Source of the DNA: an uncultured Bacteroidales bacterium
GTDB taxonomy: Bacteria; Bacteroidota; Bacteroidia; Bacteroidales; Paludibacteraceae
Assembly (NCBI GenBank): GCA_937911235.1
Contig: CALDPN010000202.1
Span: 1-5,693, forward strand
Length of the DNA: 5,693 bases
Direction: 5' to 3'
Shown here: piece by piece, positions 1 through 5,693 of the stretch
Numbering within the stretch: the stretch's first letter is position 1
Layout: the number at the start of each line of letters is the position of its first letter
Notes under the pieces: model-generated
The model's input: only the letters and a program-made list of their open reading frames with translations
Told to the model about the DNA's origin: nothing
The model's database searches: none
Program-made: the position numbers and the translations under genes

Positions 1-53
1 TGGCTCAGGTTATTGGTTATTTCCTGTGCAAATGGTTGGATCGTCAAGAATAA
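1..53 (+). CDS. C-terminal fragment of a small hypothetical membrane-type protein (CKWLDR tail)
   Basis: Only the end of this ORF is visible: the frame starting at position 3 reads AQVIGYFLCKWLDRQE and stops at TAA (51-53). A hydrophobic stretch followed by a Cys-Lys-Trp-Leu-Asp-Arg charged end is what I remember from short, single-helix hypothetical proteins in gut Bacteroidota and Firmicutes, but I cannot check that here and their function is unknown to me. Support comes from the hairpin terminator 20 bases downstream, and from the convergent ORF at 116-214 that ends in nearly the same residues (YYICKWLDRFKR) with synonymous third-base differences. The other two rightward frames give no better ending. 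The fragment is too short for any functional call. Confidence 0.4.
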   Translation, partial: AQVIGYFLCKWLDRQE

Positions 54-145
54 AGGCAATCAGCCATAATAAACCCCCGAGAGCTGCAACTCTCGGGGGT
101 TTTTTCATGCTGATGCTACCGCTTGAATCTGTCCAGCCATTTGCA
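27..145. repeat. Imperfect inverted repeat centred on the terminator hairpin
   Basis: Reading inward from 27 on the + strand and from 145 on the - strand, both arms begin TGCAAATGGyTGGAy, diverge in the middle, then share a GCA(A)TCAGC block and an A-rich run before reaching the same CCCCCGAGAG stem. The distance from TGCAAATGG to the stem is 47 bases on one side and 46 on the other. Because the arms differ at many positions, this is not a simple fold-back copy. Each arm encodes the CKWLDR tail of a small ORF in the same phase. Further out both arms also hold GGTTATTGGTT (8-18 on +, 186-176 on -), but in different phase and at different spacing. Confidence 0.6.
74..105. terminator. Rho-independent terminator, stronger in the rightward direction
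   Basis: A perfect 10-bp stem CCCCCGAGAG (74-83) and CTCTCGGGGG (90-99) closes a 6-base loop CTGCAA. On the + strand it is followed by six T (100-105), a textbook intrinsic terminator for the ORF ending at 53. On the - strand the same stem is followed by TTTATTAT, a weaker U tract, and it sits 17 bases beyond the stop of the leftward ORF at 116, so it could also end the moxR-bat transcript. Confidence 0.93.
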
Positions 146-214
146 AATATAGTAGGCGACTACAAGTGGCACAACAACCAATAACCACAATATCTTAGGG
201 TTTGCAAACTCCAT
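116..214 (-). pseudogene. batA: Truncated BatA-like VWA protein: N-terminal segment only, 32 codons
   Basis: The ORF starts with ATG at 214, 11 bases after the stop of the TPR gene, with a purine-rich AGAGAG in the gap. It reads MEFANPKILWLLVVVP and then enters VVAYYICKWLDRFKR before a TAG at 116-118. The opening FANP-x-x-LWLL followed by a hydrophobic helix and a Pro is how BatA/Aerotolerance regulator N-terminal proteins begin. The family then continues for roughly 300 residues with a VWA domain and a second membrane helix, none of which is here. The last nine residues CKWLDRFKR match the tail of the convergent ORF at 1-53, not BatA as I know it. A hairpin terminator follows directly. It is either a BatA gene broken by recombination in its first helix, or a genuine short membrane protein that only resembles BatA at the start; the operon position favours the former. 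Confidence 0.6.
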
Positions 215-225
215 AAATCTCTCTT

Positions 226-981
226 TTACCAATTCTTCGAGCCGCGAATCAATACTGCAGCCTTCTCCTTCAGCTTATCCTGGGTCTTGTCCTCCTCGGC
301 CTGGATAGCCTGCAAGAGAGCCTCCTGCTGCTCGGGCGACATTGAGCCTTCAGGGCGCTGTCCACCCTCCTGCTCTTTATTATCGCCCTCCTGATTTTGA
401 GGTTGCTGCTGATCCTGCTTATCTTGTTGATCCTTGTTCTGGTCGTTCTGCTGGTTATCTTGTTTATCCTGCTGATCCTTATTCTGATCCTGGTTTTGGT
501 CCTGATTCTGCTGCTGTTGTTGCTGTTGCTGCTCCTGCTGCTGAATCAGACGCTTAGTGAAGGCGTAGTTGAACTTCGCATCCTCATCGTTGGGGTTGCT
601 ACGCATGGCCTGACGATATGAAGATAACGCCTCCTTATATTTCTGCTGTGCAAACTGCGTATTTCCGAGGTTGTATGCCACCTCGCCGCGCTCCAACTCG
701 GTGCGAGTGCTATCGCCAACAATCGCCTGTAGGGTCTTCTCGGCCTTCTCGTATCGCTCGGTGCGGTAGAGTGCCGAGGCAAGGTCATACTTTGCCTCTA
801 ACGAGTTTGGGTCGTGCTTCAAGGCCTCCTGATAGCTATCGACACTCTTCTCGAACTTCTCACGCTTGAATTCGCGGTTACCCTGGCGTACCAAGCCGCG
901 CTCCTTCATCTGCTGAGCCGATACTTCGCTGCTGAGGAACAACGCCACAACCAAAGCCATATATTTTACTATCGCTCTCAT
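226..981 (-). CDS. batC: BatC-like TPR protein, secreted or periplasmic
   Basis: 251 residues. A signal peptide (MRAIVKYMALVVALFLSSEV, cleavage near SAQQ 21-24) directs it to the periplasm or the inner-membrane face. TPR units follow: about 28-60 (GNREFKREKFEKSVDSYQEA), 61-92, and 101-134 (YNLGNTQFAQQKYKEALSSY). Residues 147-206 are a Gln/Asn/Asp/Lys low-complexity linker, and the tail MSPEQQEALLQAIQAEEDKT ending in a basic stretch and NW resembles the conserved C-terminus of BatC. TPR proteins of Bat operons are thought to scaffold the BatA/BatB VWA proteins; the exact partner is not known from sequence. Its ATG overlaps the stop of the upstream gene by 4 bases (ATGA), indicating translational coupling. 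GC content is clearly higher than in moxR and DUF58. In the Bat operons I know the TPR gene follows batA and batB, whereas here it precedes a batA-like start. Confidence 0.87.
   Translation of the reverse strand: MRAIVKYMALVVALFLSSEVSAQQMKERGLVRQGNREFKREKFEKSVDSYQEALKHDPNSLEAKYDLASALYRTERYEKAEKTLQAIVGDSTRTELERGEVAYNLGNTQFAQQKYKEALSSYRQAMRSNPNDEDAKFNYAFTKRLIQQQEQQQQQQQQNQDQNQDQNKDQQDKQDNQQNDQNKDQQDKQDQQQPQNQEGDNKEQEGGQRPEGSMSPEQQEALLQAIQAEEDKTQDKLKEKAAVLIRGSKNW
400..489 (-). repeat. Two tandem 45-bp units coding a 15-residue Gln/Asp/Lys repeat in BatC
   Basis: Residues 165-179 (DQNKDQQDKQDNQQN) and 180-194 (DQNKDQQDKQDQQQP) of the TPR protein are consecutive copies of one 15-residue unit, identical over the first 11 residues. 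The DNA copies (445-489 and 400-444) differ at several third-codon positions, so the duplication is not recent or selection holds the protein sequence. A run of eight Gln encoded by mixed CAG/CAA codons lies just upstream in the protein (residues 151-158). Confidence 0.85.
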
Positions 982-1949
982 TGTGCCACCTCCTTTTCGT
1001 TTTTAGTAGGTAGATCCTCCTCCTCGGTAACCACCTCTACAGGCTTGGTCTCCTCCACAAAGTGGTAGGCCTTGCTGTAGGCGAGTTCGTTATCGTCAGC
1101 CTCAGGGGTAGCCTTGGCAAATTTTACAAGGTCGGCATCGCGCAATACCGACAAGAGATCCATCTTCGGTTTCTGCTCGATATCAATGTTGCGTAGCGCA
1201 TCGGCAATCTCGTCGGTGGTCATCTCCATTGCATTTATGCCGTATGCGCCTGATAGATATTCACGAATAACATCGGTAATGTCTGTATAGAACTGTTTAA
1301 TTTGTCCTTGTTGCCAGATCTTTTCTGTTTTAATTTGTTCCAATTTTTGAAGAGCCACCACGTGAGCAGGCAGAACCACCTCTGGAGTTTCTGGCAAGAT
1401 TGTTACCTTTTTGTTAAACACAAATCGCATTAATAGCAACACTATAATGGCAATAATTAGCACTGCCGCTAGCCCTATACCACTCCATCTTGCAAGTTCT
1501 ATCCAAGAAAAAGGAGCAGACATAATGTTCTTTTCGGCATTGATATCATCTGTTTGCTCGTTTACTTGCACTGTGTTTACTGTAAGACCCACAGGGTTTG
1601 AAGTAACTTTTTCTGTGGCAGTTTCAAATAAAAATTCTGGCACATAGTAGAAACCACTATCATACGAGCTCACCAAATATTCAGTTGTAATAGAAATTCT
1701 ACCATCTGATATTTTAGCTGTGTCGGTTTTAAGTTTTTCTAATATTTGCACATTAGTGGCAAGCGTATCAGAAAACTGTGGCCAAGAAACCTTTTCTGTA
1801 GCAGGTTGTATAAGTTCTAACTTGTATGTAGACTGCTGACCAATAAGTATTTCGTTTGGCTCAAGAGTGGCTTTCACAGAGATTTCTCCAGCAAATGAGA
1901 TATTTACTAGCGCAAAGGCTAAAAATATAGACAAAAAGATTTTTTTCAT
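978..1949 (-). CDS. BatD-like / DUF4381-like membrane protein of the Bat operon
   Basis: 323 residues. A signal peptide (1-20, ending VNISFA) precedes a beta-rich periplasmic region (21-150) like the N-terminal part of BatD/oxygen-tolerance proteins, with the usual 'NEILIGQQSTYKLEL' opening strand. One membrane helix lies at about 155-178 (GIGLAAVLIIAIIVLLLMRF), then a cytoplasmic domain at about 194-300 with FYTDITDVIREYL and MEMTTDEI, the pattern seen in DUF4381-type proteins. The C-terminus is acidic (VVTEEEDLPT). Proteins of this architecture usually sit between DUF58 and batA in Bacteroidota; a role in an envelope complex with MoxR and VWA proteins is inferred from context only. It starts 1 base after the DUF58 stop (TAATATG) and its stop overlaps the TPR start. 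Its 3' third (978 to about 1270) is near 50% GC while its 5' half is about 35%, which suggests a composite gene. Confidence 0.8.
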   Translation of the reverse strand: MKKIFLSIFLAFALVNISFAGEISVKATLEPNEILIGQQSTYKLELIQPATEKVSWPQFSDTLATNVQILEKLKTDTAKISDGRISITTEYLVSSYDSGFYYVPEFLFETATEKVTSNPVGLTVNTVQVNEQTDDINAEKNIMSAPFSWIELARWSGIGLAAVLIIAIIVLLLMRFVFNKKVTILPETPEVVLPAHVVALQKLEQIKTEKIWQQGQIKQFYTDITDVIREYLSGAYGINAMEMTTDEIADALRNIDIEQKPKMDLLSVLRDADLVKFAKATPEADDNELAYSKAYHFVEETKPVEVVTEEEDLPTKNEKEVAQ

Positions 1950-1950
1950 A

Positions 1951-2817
1951 TTATCCTCTCATTCTAAACAAATTAATCAATGCTTTTACATAGTCGTCGT
2001 CGGTGCTTATAGAAACCATATCCACATGATTTTTTTGGAAATTTTTCTTTATTGTGGCTTGTTGTTTGTTCCAATGGTCTTTGTAGCGCATACGCACATC
2101 GCTGCTTGAAGTGTCTACATAAACAGTTTCATTTGTTTCTGCATCAATCATTTTCACCCAACCCACATTTGGTATTTCTGTATCCTTAGGGTCGTAGACT
2201 TGCACTGCCACAAGGTCGTGACGGTTTGATGCCACCATAAGTGGTTTTTCAAAGTCTGGCGAAATAAAGTCGGAAATAAGGAACGCTGTGCAACGCTTCT
2301 TAATAGCGTTTCTAAAGTATTCCAATGCCACAGACACATCGGTTTTGTTACTTTCTGGTTTAAACTCTATAAGCTCACGAATTATGTATAAAACGTGTTT
2401 TTTACCTTTTTGCGGAGCAATAAATTTCTCTATCTTATCGGAGAAGAAAATCACCCCTATCTTGTCGTTGTTTTGAAGAGAAGAGAATGCTAGAGTGGCT
2501 GCAAGTTCTGTAATTACAGAGCGTTTGGTTTGTGTTGTGGTACCAAAATCGCTACTTCCAGACACGTCTATTAAGAGCATAAAGGTAAGTTCTCTTTCTT
2601 CTTCAAACACCTTCACAAAAGGGTGATTGAAACGTGCAGTTACGTTCCAATCTATATTTCTAATGTCGTCGCCAACTTGATACTCGCGCACTTCTGAGAA
2701 TGCCATACCCCTACCCTTGAAGGCAGAATGGTATTGGCCCGCAAAAATATTTTGCGAAAGCCCACGAGTTTTAATCTCAATCTGACGTACTTTTTTTAAT
2801 AATTCGTTTGTTTCCAT
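1951..2817 (-). CDS. DUF58 protein with VWA-like fold
   Basis: 288 residues, full length for the family, with no signal peptide or membrane helix, so probably cytoplasmic at the membrane. The DUF58 signature is clear at 35-62: GRGMAFSEVREYQVGDD followed by IRNIDWNVTAR. A metal-binding VWA-type site is visible: DVSGSS at 84-89 (D84, S86, S88), a possible T159 and D160, and SDF at 182-184. Such proteins are encoded next to MoxR ATPases in most bacteria and are believed to be MoxR-dependent partners; the substrate is unknown. Its ATG shares one base with the moxR stop (TAATG), so translation is probably coupled. It begins with METNELLKK, typical of Bacteroidota members, which supports the chosen start. 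No residue expected in the signature is missing. Confidence 0.92.
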   Translation of the reverse strand: METNELLKKVRQIEIKTRGLSQNIFAGQYHSAFKGRGMAFSEVREYQVGDDIRNIDWNVTARFNHPFVKVFEEERELTFMLLIDVSGSSDFGTTTQTKRSVITELAATLAFSSLQNNDKIGVIFFSDKIEKFIAPQKGKKHVLYIIRELIEFKPESNKTDVSVALEYFRNAIKKRCTAFLISDFISPDFEKPLMVASNRHDLVAVQVYDPKDTEIPNVGWVKMIDAETNETVYVDTSSSDVRMRYKDHWNKQQATIKKNFQKNHVDMVSISTDDDYVKALINLFRMRG

Positions 2818-3812
2818 TAAGGCACCTCAACTATATTCAAAATCTCAGAAATAACATCCTCTGTGGTGATATTATTCGCTTCAGCTTCGTAAGTTAAGCC
2901 AATACGGTGACGAAGCACATCGTGACAAACGGCACGCACGTCTTCTGGAATCACGTAACCACGGTGTTTGATAAATGCGTAAGCGCGAGCTGCAAGAGCA
3001 AGGCTGATAGATGCACGAGGAGAACCACCAAATGCAATCATACCTTTAAGGTCGGTTAAGCCGTATGCTTGTGGGTCGCGGGTAGCGAATACAATATCAA
3101 GGATGTATTTTTCGATTTTTTCGTCTAGGTAGATTTCACGAACCACATTGCGTGCTTCGATAATTTCAGAAGCTTTAAGAAGTGGTTTGATAGTTTCTGG
3201 TTTTGCACCAATATTTTGACGAATGATAAGGCGTTCTTCTTCAAGACGTGGATAAGAAACTACCACTTTAAGCATGAAACGGTCTACTTGCGCTTCTGGT
3301 AGTGGATATGTACCTTCTTGTTCGATAGGGTTTTGTGTAGCAAGCACTAGAAATGGTTCGTCTAGTTTGTAAGTAGTATCTGCTAGGGTCACTTGACGCT
3401 CTTGCATGGCTTCTAGTAGAGCAGATTGCACTTTAGCAGGAGCACGGTTGATTTCGTCTGCTAAAACAAAGTTTGCAAAGATAGGTCCTTTTTTCACTAC
3501 GAACTCTTCGTTTTTTTGACTATAAATCATAGTACCTAAAACGTCGGCTGGTAGAAGGTCTGGAGTAAATTGGATACGACTATATTTGCTATCAATTAGT
3601 TGTGCTAAAGTCTTAATAGCCAATGTTTTTGCAAGACCTGGAACACCTTCTAGTAAAATATGTCCGTCAGACAACAGACCAATTAACAATGATTCTACTA
3701 AATGTTTTTGACCTACGATTACTTTATCCATTCCCATGGTAAGTACATCAATAAAGGCACTTTTTTGCTCGATGCGAGCATTTAATTCTCTAATGTCTAC
3801 TACTTGACTCAT
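2817..3812 (-). CDS. moxR: MoxR-family AAA+ ATPase
   Basis: 331 residues, the normal length for MoxR. ATPase motifs are intact: Walker A GVPGLAKT (56-63, K62), Walker B VLADE (116-120) followed by INRAPAKVQSALLEAMQE, sensor 1 in LATQNP (N161), the arginine finger region PEAQVDRF (R178), and sensor 2 in GGSPRAS (R266). The C-terminal lid domain fills about 225-331. MoxR proteins act as cytoplasmic chaperones that remodel or activate VWA-domain partners; here the DUF58 gene follows with a one-base overlap and a BatD-like gene, a TPR gene and a BatA remnant come after. It is the first gene of the operon. The ATG at 3812 gives MSQVVDIRELN, a plausible N-terminus ahead of the first helix; no strong ribosome binding site is visible, as is common in Bacteroidota. 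Confidence 0.96.
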   Translation of the reverse strand: MSQVVDIRELNARIEQKSAFIDVLTMGMDKVIVGQKHLVESLLIGLLSDGHILLEGVPGLAKTLAIKTLAQLIDSKYSRIQFTPDLLPADVLGTMIYSQKNEEFVVKKGPIFANFVLADEINRAPAKVQSALLEAMQERQVTLADTTYKLDEPFLVLATQNPIEQEGTYPLPEAQVDRFMLKVVVSYPRLEEERLIIRQNIGAKPETIKPLLKASEIIEARNVVREIYLDEKIEKYILDIVFATRDPQAYGLTDLKGMIAFGGSPRASISLALAARAYAFIKHRGYVIPEDVRAVCHDVLRHRIGLTYEAEANNITTEDVISEILNIVEVP

Positions 3813-3972
3813 ATTAATTAATTTTAGTTGTTTCTAACATAATTTCAAACGAATGCAAAAAGCAAAAGCGAAGATAGACAAAATGTAAAAACTACACCAA
3901 ATAGATAAGTTTAAAAAGTTAAAATTAAATGTTAAAGAGTTTGAATAAAGAAAATATAAGTATCTTTGTACT
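3813..3972. other. AT-rich divergent spacer between moxR and the U32 gene
   Basis: This 160-bp gap must hold the promoters of both divergent units. The rightward promoter is recognisable (3940-3968). For moxR I find only a near match to the Bacteroidota -7 box on the - strand, TTCGTTTG at 3853-3846 (consensus TAnnTTTG), without a TTTG at the right distance, so I do not call it. No hairpin or operator-like palindrome stands out. Confidence 0.6.
3940..3968 (+). promoter_or_regulatory. Bacteroidota-type promoter for the U32 gene
   Basis: TTTG at 3940-3943 and TATCTTTG at 3961-3968 match the Bacteroidota primary sigma factor consensus (TTTG, then TAnnTTTG) with 17 bases between them, 21 from start to start. 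The -7 box ends only 4 bases before the first ATG of the U32 gene, so transcription should begin at or within a few bases of that codon, giving a leaderless or nearly leaderless message. Confidence 0.75.
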
Positions 3973-5693
3973 ATGAAAATGGAAAGCATAGAACTTCTTT
4001 CGCCTGCAAAAAATGCAGAAACTGGCATCGAGGCCATAAAACATGGTGCCGATGCAGTATATATTGGTGCACCAAAGTTTGGAGCACGTTCGTCGGCTTC
4101 TAATACAATTGAAGACATAGAACGACTTGTAAAATTTGCACATCAATATAGGGCAAAAATCTATGTTACCATTAATACTATTCTTTATGATAATGAACTA
4201 GCAGAAGCCGAAGCACTTATAAATGAATTATATAATATAGGTGTAGATGCTATTATAGTGCAAGATACTTCTATTTTTAAGCTAAACCTCCCTCCTATTG
4301 CCATTCACTCTAGCACACAGGCAGAAAACAGCAGTTTAGATAAGGTTAAATTTTGGGAAAGCATTGGTTGTGAACAAGTGGTATTGGCTCGTGAGTTGAG
4401 TTTACAGGAGATTTCACACATTCATGAAAATACTTCTGTGCGCCTTGAGGCGTTTGTGCATGGTGCTCTTTGCGTTAGCTATAGCGGAAAATGTTATGTA
4501 AGCCAAGCCTTAACAGGCAGAAGTGCAAACAGAGGTGAATGTGCGCAGATTTGTCGTTTGCAATTCGACCTTCAAGACCGTGAAGGACATTCTTTTGGCA
4601 AGAAACATTGGCTTTCGCTAAAGGATTTTAATGCTTCTTCTCACGTGGGTGAGATGATTGATGCTGGCGTGAGGTCTTTTAAAATAGAAGGCAGACTAAA
4701 GGATATTACATACGTTAAAAATATTACTGCCTATTATAGACAAAAAATTGACGAGGCACTTAAGAGCAGACCAAATTTTAAGAAACAATCGCTTGGTGAG
4801 TGCACATACACATTTGAGCCAAACCCTTATAAGAGTTTCAACCGTGGGTTTACTTCGTTTTTCTTAAACGGCAGACAAAACTATATTTTCCAGCCTGTTA
4901 GTCCTAAATCTTTTGGCGAACCTATTGGTAGCGTTTCTAAAGTGGATGGCAAAAAGATTTGGATTAAAACTACCCATACACTTAACAACGGCGATGGTTT
5001 TTGTTTTGTAAACAGCCGTGGCGAGCTAGAAGGCTTCAGAGCAAACACTGCAAATGGTAATGTGATAACCTCAGCCGAGAGTGTGAAAATTTCTATTGGC
5101 GACAAAGTCTATAGAAACAACGATGAGGCTTTCAACAAAATTCTTTCGAACGAAAGTGCCAAAAGAAAGATTAAAATTTGCATTGATGTGAGGGATAATG
5201 TGTTTACTTTTTCGCTAGGCGAACATTCTGTTTCATACACTTATAGCGAGAGTTTAGACGAAGCACAAAAAGACCCATCCGCATACATTTCTACCCAGCT
5301 AAGTAAGCTTGGAGATAGCATTTTCGAAGCAGAAAATATTAGTGTAAACACAAAATATTTCTTCCCTGCATCTGTTTTGGGAAATATTCGCAGAATATTA
5401 TGCGAAGAACTAACAAACACGTTAGTAAATCTACCATATTCGCCTATTATTTTACCAATAAAAAACGATGCTAAGTTTCCACTTGTTAGCGATAGCTATT
5501 TAAACAATATAGCTAATAAAAAAGCACAAGAAGAATATCTTGAGAAATTATCTAATCGGTTAGGTGCTTACGAAGATGCCGAAGAACAAGGATTGCTTTT
5601 GAGATTGCCTTGTAAGGTGGGAGATACAGTTTGGTGTATTTTTGAAAATCAAGTGTACAGAGGAATTGCTACAGCATTTAGTTATTGGCATTG
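3973..5693 (+). CDS. U32-family protein (RlhA-like, with DUF3656-type region), cut by the window edge and with a foreign-looking C-terminus
   Basis: 573 residues are visible and the frame is open at the right edge. The N-terminus (ELLSPAKNAETGIEAIKHGA, then DAVYIGAPKFGARS) and the family signature at 159-177 (E-x-F-x-x-G-A-L-C-x4-SGKCYVS) identify peptidase family U32. C167 and C174 in the signature, plus C190 and C194 (GECAQIC), are candidate iron-sulfur ligands. U32 members such as RlhA, TrhP and UbiU/V take part in RNA or ubiquinone hydroxylation; the extra region at about 300-480 after the catalytic part suggests the RlhA/DUF3656 type, which would act on 23S rRNA, but this is inference. 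It ends in family-like sequence at about residue 521 (LPIKNDAKFPLVSDSYLNNI, then ANKKAQE); residues 522-573 do not look like U32. ATG 3973 (MKMES) or ATG 3979 (MESIELLSP) could be the start; the promoter lies so close that the second may be used. Confidence 0.88.
   Translation, partial: MKMESIELLSPAKNAETGIEAIKHGADAVYIGAPKFGARSSASNTIEDIERLVKFAHQYRAKIYVTINTILYDNELAEAEALINELYNIGVDAIIVQDTSIFKLNLPPIAIHSSTQAENSSLDKVKFWESIGCEQVVLARELSLQEISHIHENTSVRLEAFVHGALCVSYSGKCYVSQALTGRSANRGECAQICRLQFDLQDREGHSFGKKHWLSLKDFNASSHVGEMIDAGVRSFKIEGRLKDITYVKNITAYYRQKIDEALKSRPNFKKQSLGECTYTFEPNPYKSFNRGFTSFFLNGRQNYIFQPVSPKSFGEPIGSVSKVDGKKIWIKTTHTLNNGDGFCFVNSRGELEGFRANTANGNVITSAESVKISIGDKVYRNNDEAFNKILSNESAKRKIKICIDVRDNVFTFSLGEHSVSYTYSESLDEAQKDPSAYISTQLSKLGDSIFEAENISVNTKYFFPASVLGNIRRILCEELTNTLVNLPYSPIILPIKNDAKFPLVSDSYLNNIANKKAQEEYLEKLSNRLGAYEDAEEQGLLLRLPCKVGDTVWCIFENQVYRGIATAFSYWH
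5536..5693 (+). other. Phage/mobile-element-type segment fused in frame to the U32 gene
   Basis: From about residue 522 of the U32 frame the protein reads YLEKLSNRLGAYEDAEEQG, then LLLRLPCKVGDTVW, then CIFENQVYRGIATAF to the window edge. The pair RLxxYEDAEEQG and LPCKVGDTVW is, to my recollection, a hallmark of short hypothetical proteins in phages and integrated elements of gut Clostridia and Bacteroidota; their function is not known to me. U32 proteins normally end in a different conserved segment about 80-90 residues long that is missing here. GC content does not change visibly across the join. The exact join is uncertain within about 5520-5550. Confidence 0.65.

Noticed and set aside
1..69. 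An alternative rightward frame from position 1 ending at TAA 67-69.
   Set aside because: The frame from position 3 gives a hydrophobic-then-charged ending that matches the convergent ORF codon by codon; the alternative shows no such support.
74..105. The GC-rich hairpin as an end of an insertion sequence or an attC-like recombination site.
   Set aside because: The perfect short stem with a T run fits an intrinsic terminator, and there is no transposase, integrase or target-site duplication in view.
501..540. A CTG/TTG triplet run as an unstable trinucleotide microsatellite.
   Set aside because: The run is interrupted by mixed codons (CAG and CAA plus GAG) and is short, so it reads as a coding poly-Gln tract and not as a pure repeat.
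397..621. A Leu/Ile-rich open frame on the + strand that looks like a membrane protein.
   Set aside because: It is the antisense of the Gln/Asn/Asp codons of the TPR protein; CAG/CAA/GAT tracts read backwards give Leu/Ile/Val. It has no independent start signal.
3846..3853. TTCGTTTG on the - strand as the moxR -7 promoter box.
   Set aside because: It misses the conserved A of TAnnTTTG, and no TTTG lies at the expected distance upstream, so the match is too weak to call.
3834..4118. A 94-codon leftward open frame overlapping the U32 start and the divergent spacer.
   Set aside because: It lies across a clear promoter and the well-conserved U32 N-terminus, and its protein is Phe/Cys/Ser-rich with no recognisable pattern.

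Overview
The window looks like Bacteroidota DNA, most likely Bacteroidales. It carries the moxR / DUF58 / BatD-like / TPR gene block of the Bacteroides aerotolerance (Bat) type, and the rightward gene has a Bacteroidota-style promoter (TTTG, then TATCTTTG).

Layout, left to right. Positions 1-53 hold the last 16 codons of a small rightward ORF ending in ..FLCKWLDRQE. A strong hairpin terminator follows at 74-105. From 3812 leftward runs one tightly packed operon: a MoxR AAA+ ATPase (2817-3812), a DUF58/VWA-like protein (1951-2817), a membrane protein with a BatD-like periplasmic part and a DUF4381-like tail (978-1949), a BatC-like TPR lipid-free secreted protein (226-981), and the first ~23 codons of a BatA-like VWA protein that stops after 32 residues (116-214). 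Neighbouring genes overlap by 1 to 4 bases or are 1 to 11 bases apart, so they are probably cotranscribed and translationally coupled. A 160-bp AT-rich divergent spacer separates moxR from a rightward U32-family (RlhA-like) gene that runs off the right edge (3973-5693).

How the genes work together (family knowledge): MoxR ATPases act as chaperone-like partners of VWA proteins. DUF58, BatA/BatB and the TPR and BatD proteins are thought to form an envelope complex linked to stress resistance or aerotolerance. The U32 protein belongs to a family of tRNA/rRNA hydroxylation Fe-S proteins and is unrelated to the operon.

The window looks mosaic. (1) BatA is cut off in its first membrane helix and ends in CKWLDR, the same tail as the convergent ORF on the other side of the terminator, and the two arms form a diverged inverted repeat. 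(2) Base composition falls from about 50-57% GC to about 35% GC inside the BatD-like gene, near 1270-1400. (3) The U32 gene runs in frame into a tail (YEDAEEQG...LPCKVGDTVW) that I recognise as typical of small phage or mobile-element proteins, not of U32. These joins could be natural recombination, but a chimeric assembly or an artificial sequence explains them as well, and that should be settled before biology is built on them. I see no CRISPR, tRNA, rRNA, transposase or integrase.
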